This document shows, in pieces, positions 14,615-15,203 of a stretch of DNA of 15,203 bases. Location: assembly GCA_934546685.1 (NCBI GenBank), contig CAKTEB010000061.1:1-15203 (forward strand), written 5' to 3'. The notes under the pieces were generated by a model. It ran no database searches, was not told the DNA's origin, and saw nothing but the letters and a program-made list of their open reading frames with translations. Numbering within the stretch: position 1 is the first letter of the stretch; each line of letters starts with the position of its first letter. Origin of the DNA: an uncultured Oscillospiraceae bacterium. GTDB taxonomy: Bacteria; Bacillota; Clostridia; Oscillospirales; Oscillospiraceae. Both the position numbers and the translations under genes were made by a program.

Positions 14615-14643
14615 TTGACTTTTTTTCTTCATCATGTTACCAT
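14615..14643 (+). promoter_or_regulatory. Promoter of the T-box/leuA transcript
   Basis: TTGACT (14615-14620, 5/6), a 17-base spacer and TACCAT (14638-14643, 4/6) with an extended TG two bases before the -10. The predicted start near 14650 coincides with the 5' edge of the T-box Stem I. Confidence 0.7.
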
Positions 14644-14650
14644 ACGAAAA

Positions 14651-14915
14651 GATAAAAGCGACGATGGGGAGAAAACAGTCCCGGTTCACCTGTCAGAGAG
14701 TCGGCGGTTGGTGCGAGCCGATGGGAATGGTACTGTATATACTGGCCCCGGAGCTGTTCCGGCGAACCGATCAGTAGCCGGAAACGTGCGGCGGCGTTAT
14801 ACGCCAAAGCCTTATTGGAGGCTGAGGGCCGCGCATGCGGCTGAACCGGGTGGTACCGCGTGAACCTAAGCTCCACGCCCCGGAACGCAGAGTGGCTGCG
14901 TTCCGGGGCTTTTTG
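14651..14915 (+). promoter_or_regulatory. T-box riboswitch leader, probable tRNA-Leu sensor, upstream of leuA
   Basis: Complete T-box architecture. Stem I: base pairing AAAAGC with GCTGTT, a kink-turn-like GACGATG/GGAGC, a lower helix GGGG (14666-14669) with CCCC (14746-14749), an upper helix ACAGT (14675-14679) with ACTGT (14732-14736), the AGAGAG bulge (14695-14700) and GGTGCGAG distal loop (14710-14717). In the specifier loop, counting five bases after the upper helix as in well-studied glycine T-boxes gives CTG at 14742-14744, a Leu codon, followed by a purine. Stem III is GGCGT/ACGCC (14793-14805). The T-box itself is TGGTACCGCG (14851-14860), identical to consensus. Uncharged tRNA-Leu would stabilise the antiterminator and let leuA be transcribed. 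The class is certain; the specifier is inferred by folding by eye. Confidence 0.95.
14877..14914 (+). terminator. T-box-controlled intrinsic terminator before leuA
   Basis: A perfect 14-bp stem (14877-14890 with 14896-14909), a five-base loop AGTGG and TTTTT. Its 5' arm overlaps the bases that pair with the T-box GGG/GTG segments in the antiterminator, giving the mutually exclusive fold. Confidence 0.93.
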
Positions 14916-14971
14916 TATGTCCCGCCCGCTCTGACTTCATACATAACTACTTATTATAGGAGGAACCCACT

Positions 14972-15203
14972 ATGAAACTGAAACCTGGCTGCCAGAAATA
15001 CATTCCCTACGCCCCCATCGCCCTGCCTGACCGCACCTGGCCGGACAAGCAGATCAAGGAGCCCCCGGTCTGGTGCTCTGTTGACCTGCGGGACGGCAAC
15101 CAAGCCCTCATCAATCCCATGAACCTCCAGCAGAAGCTGGAGATGTTCCACACCCTGGTGGACATCGGCGTGAAGGAGATCGAGATCGGCTTCCCCTCCG
15201 CCT
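14972..15203 (+). CDS. leuA: 2-isopropylmalate synthase, N-terminal part (3' end outside window)
   Basis: First committed enzyme of leucine synthesis: condenses 2-oxoisovalerate with acetyl-CoA. Only 77 codons are visible of roughly 550. The opening, with ALPDRTWPDKQI then VWCSVDLRDGNQAL (residues 33-46), is the hallmark of the LeuA type 2 family, and LRDG holds the catalytic Arg (R40) and metal-binding Asp (D41). EIEIGFPS near the end continues the TIM-barrel pattern. The ATG follows AGGAGG (14958-14963) by eight bases. It lies 57 bases after the T-box terminator, so expression should answer to tRNA-Leu charging. Downstream genes, possibly leuCD and others, are outside the window. Confidence 0.95.
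   Translation, partial: MKLKPGCQKYIPYAPIALPDRTWPDKQIKEPPVWCSVDLRDGNQALINPMNLQQKLEMFHTLVDIGVKEIEIGFPSA

Noticed and set aside
1..15203. CRISPR array, tRNA or rRNA genes, transposase or integrase genes, attachment sites
   Set aside because: No regularly spaced repeats, no tRNA-like cloverleaf and no recombinase motifs were seen on either strand.

Overview
The window comes from a high-GC Gram-positive genome, most likely a gut clostridium of the Oscillospiraceae/Ruminococcaceae type. Coding DNA is visibly GC-rich with G/C third positions, while intergenic DNA is AT-rich. Ribosome binding sites are strong AGGAGG-like sequences, promoters match the TTGACA/TATAAT consensus, terminators are classic hairpins, and there is a T-box leader and a RNase M5-like protein, all typical of Firmicutes. 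No rRNA, tRNA, CRISPR array, insertion sequence or prophage was seen.

Layout. (1) 1-2352, plus strand: the 3' three quarters of alaS (alanyl-tRNA synthetase), a HIT-family nucleotide hydrolase, and a strong terminator. (2) 2370-6272, plus strand: promoter, then a tightly packed set comEC (DNA uptake channel), holA (DNA polymerase III delta subunit) and a TOPRIM/RNase M5-like gene. Both gene junctions overlap, and the set ends in a hairpin shared with the opposing operon. (3) 6324-9412, minus strand: a three-gene ABC importer (lipoprotein binding protein, permease, ATPase) of the TrpXYZ-like class. It is driven by a near-perfect promoter and has a terminator-like hairpin between the binding protein and the permease. 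(4) 9512-12536, minus strand: topB (topoisomerase III) and xth/exoA (AP endonuclease), joined by an ATGA overlap. (5) 12672-13957: a conserved-looking helical hypothetical gene (+), a one-TM membrane protein (-), and a small Cro/C1-type regulator (+) divergent from it. The intergenic region between the last two carries a consensus promoter overlaid by palindromes. (6) 14001-14505, minus strand: a small HEAT-like repeat protein with its own promoter and a structured leader. (7) 14615 to the end, plus strand: promoter, T-box leader with a probable Leu specifier, terminator and the first 77 codons of leuA (2-isopropylmalate synthase).

How the genes relate. Most of the window is housekeeping: translation, replication/repair, DNA uptake and amino-acid metabolism. 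leuA is expected to be induced when uncharged tRNA-Leu accumulates. The ABC importer probably takes up a small organic solute, perhaps an aromatic amino acid, but its substrate cannot be read from the sequence. I did not find a clear previously undescribed multi-gene system. The parts most worth a second look are the divergent regulator/membrane-protein module at 13150-13957, the HEAT-like gene with its structured leader, the hairpin inside the ABC operon, and an orphan plus-strand terminator at 9473-9506.
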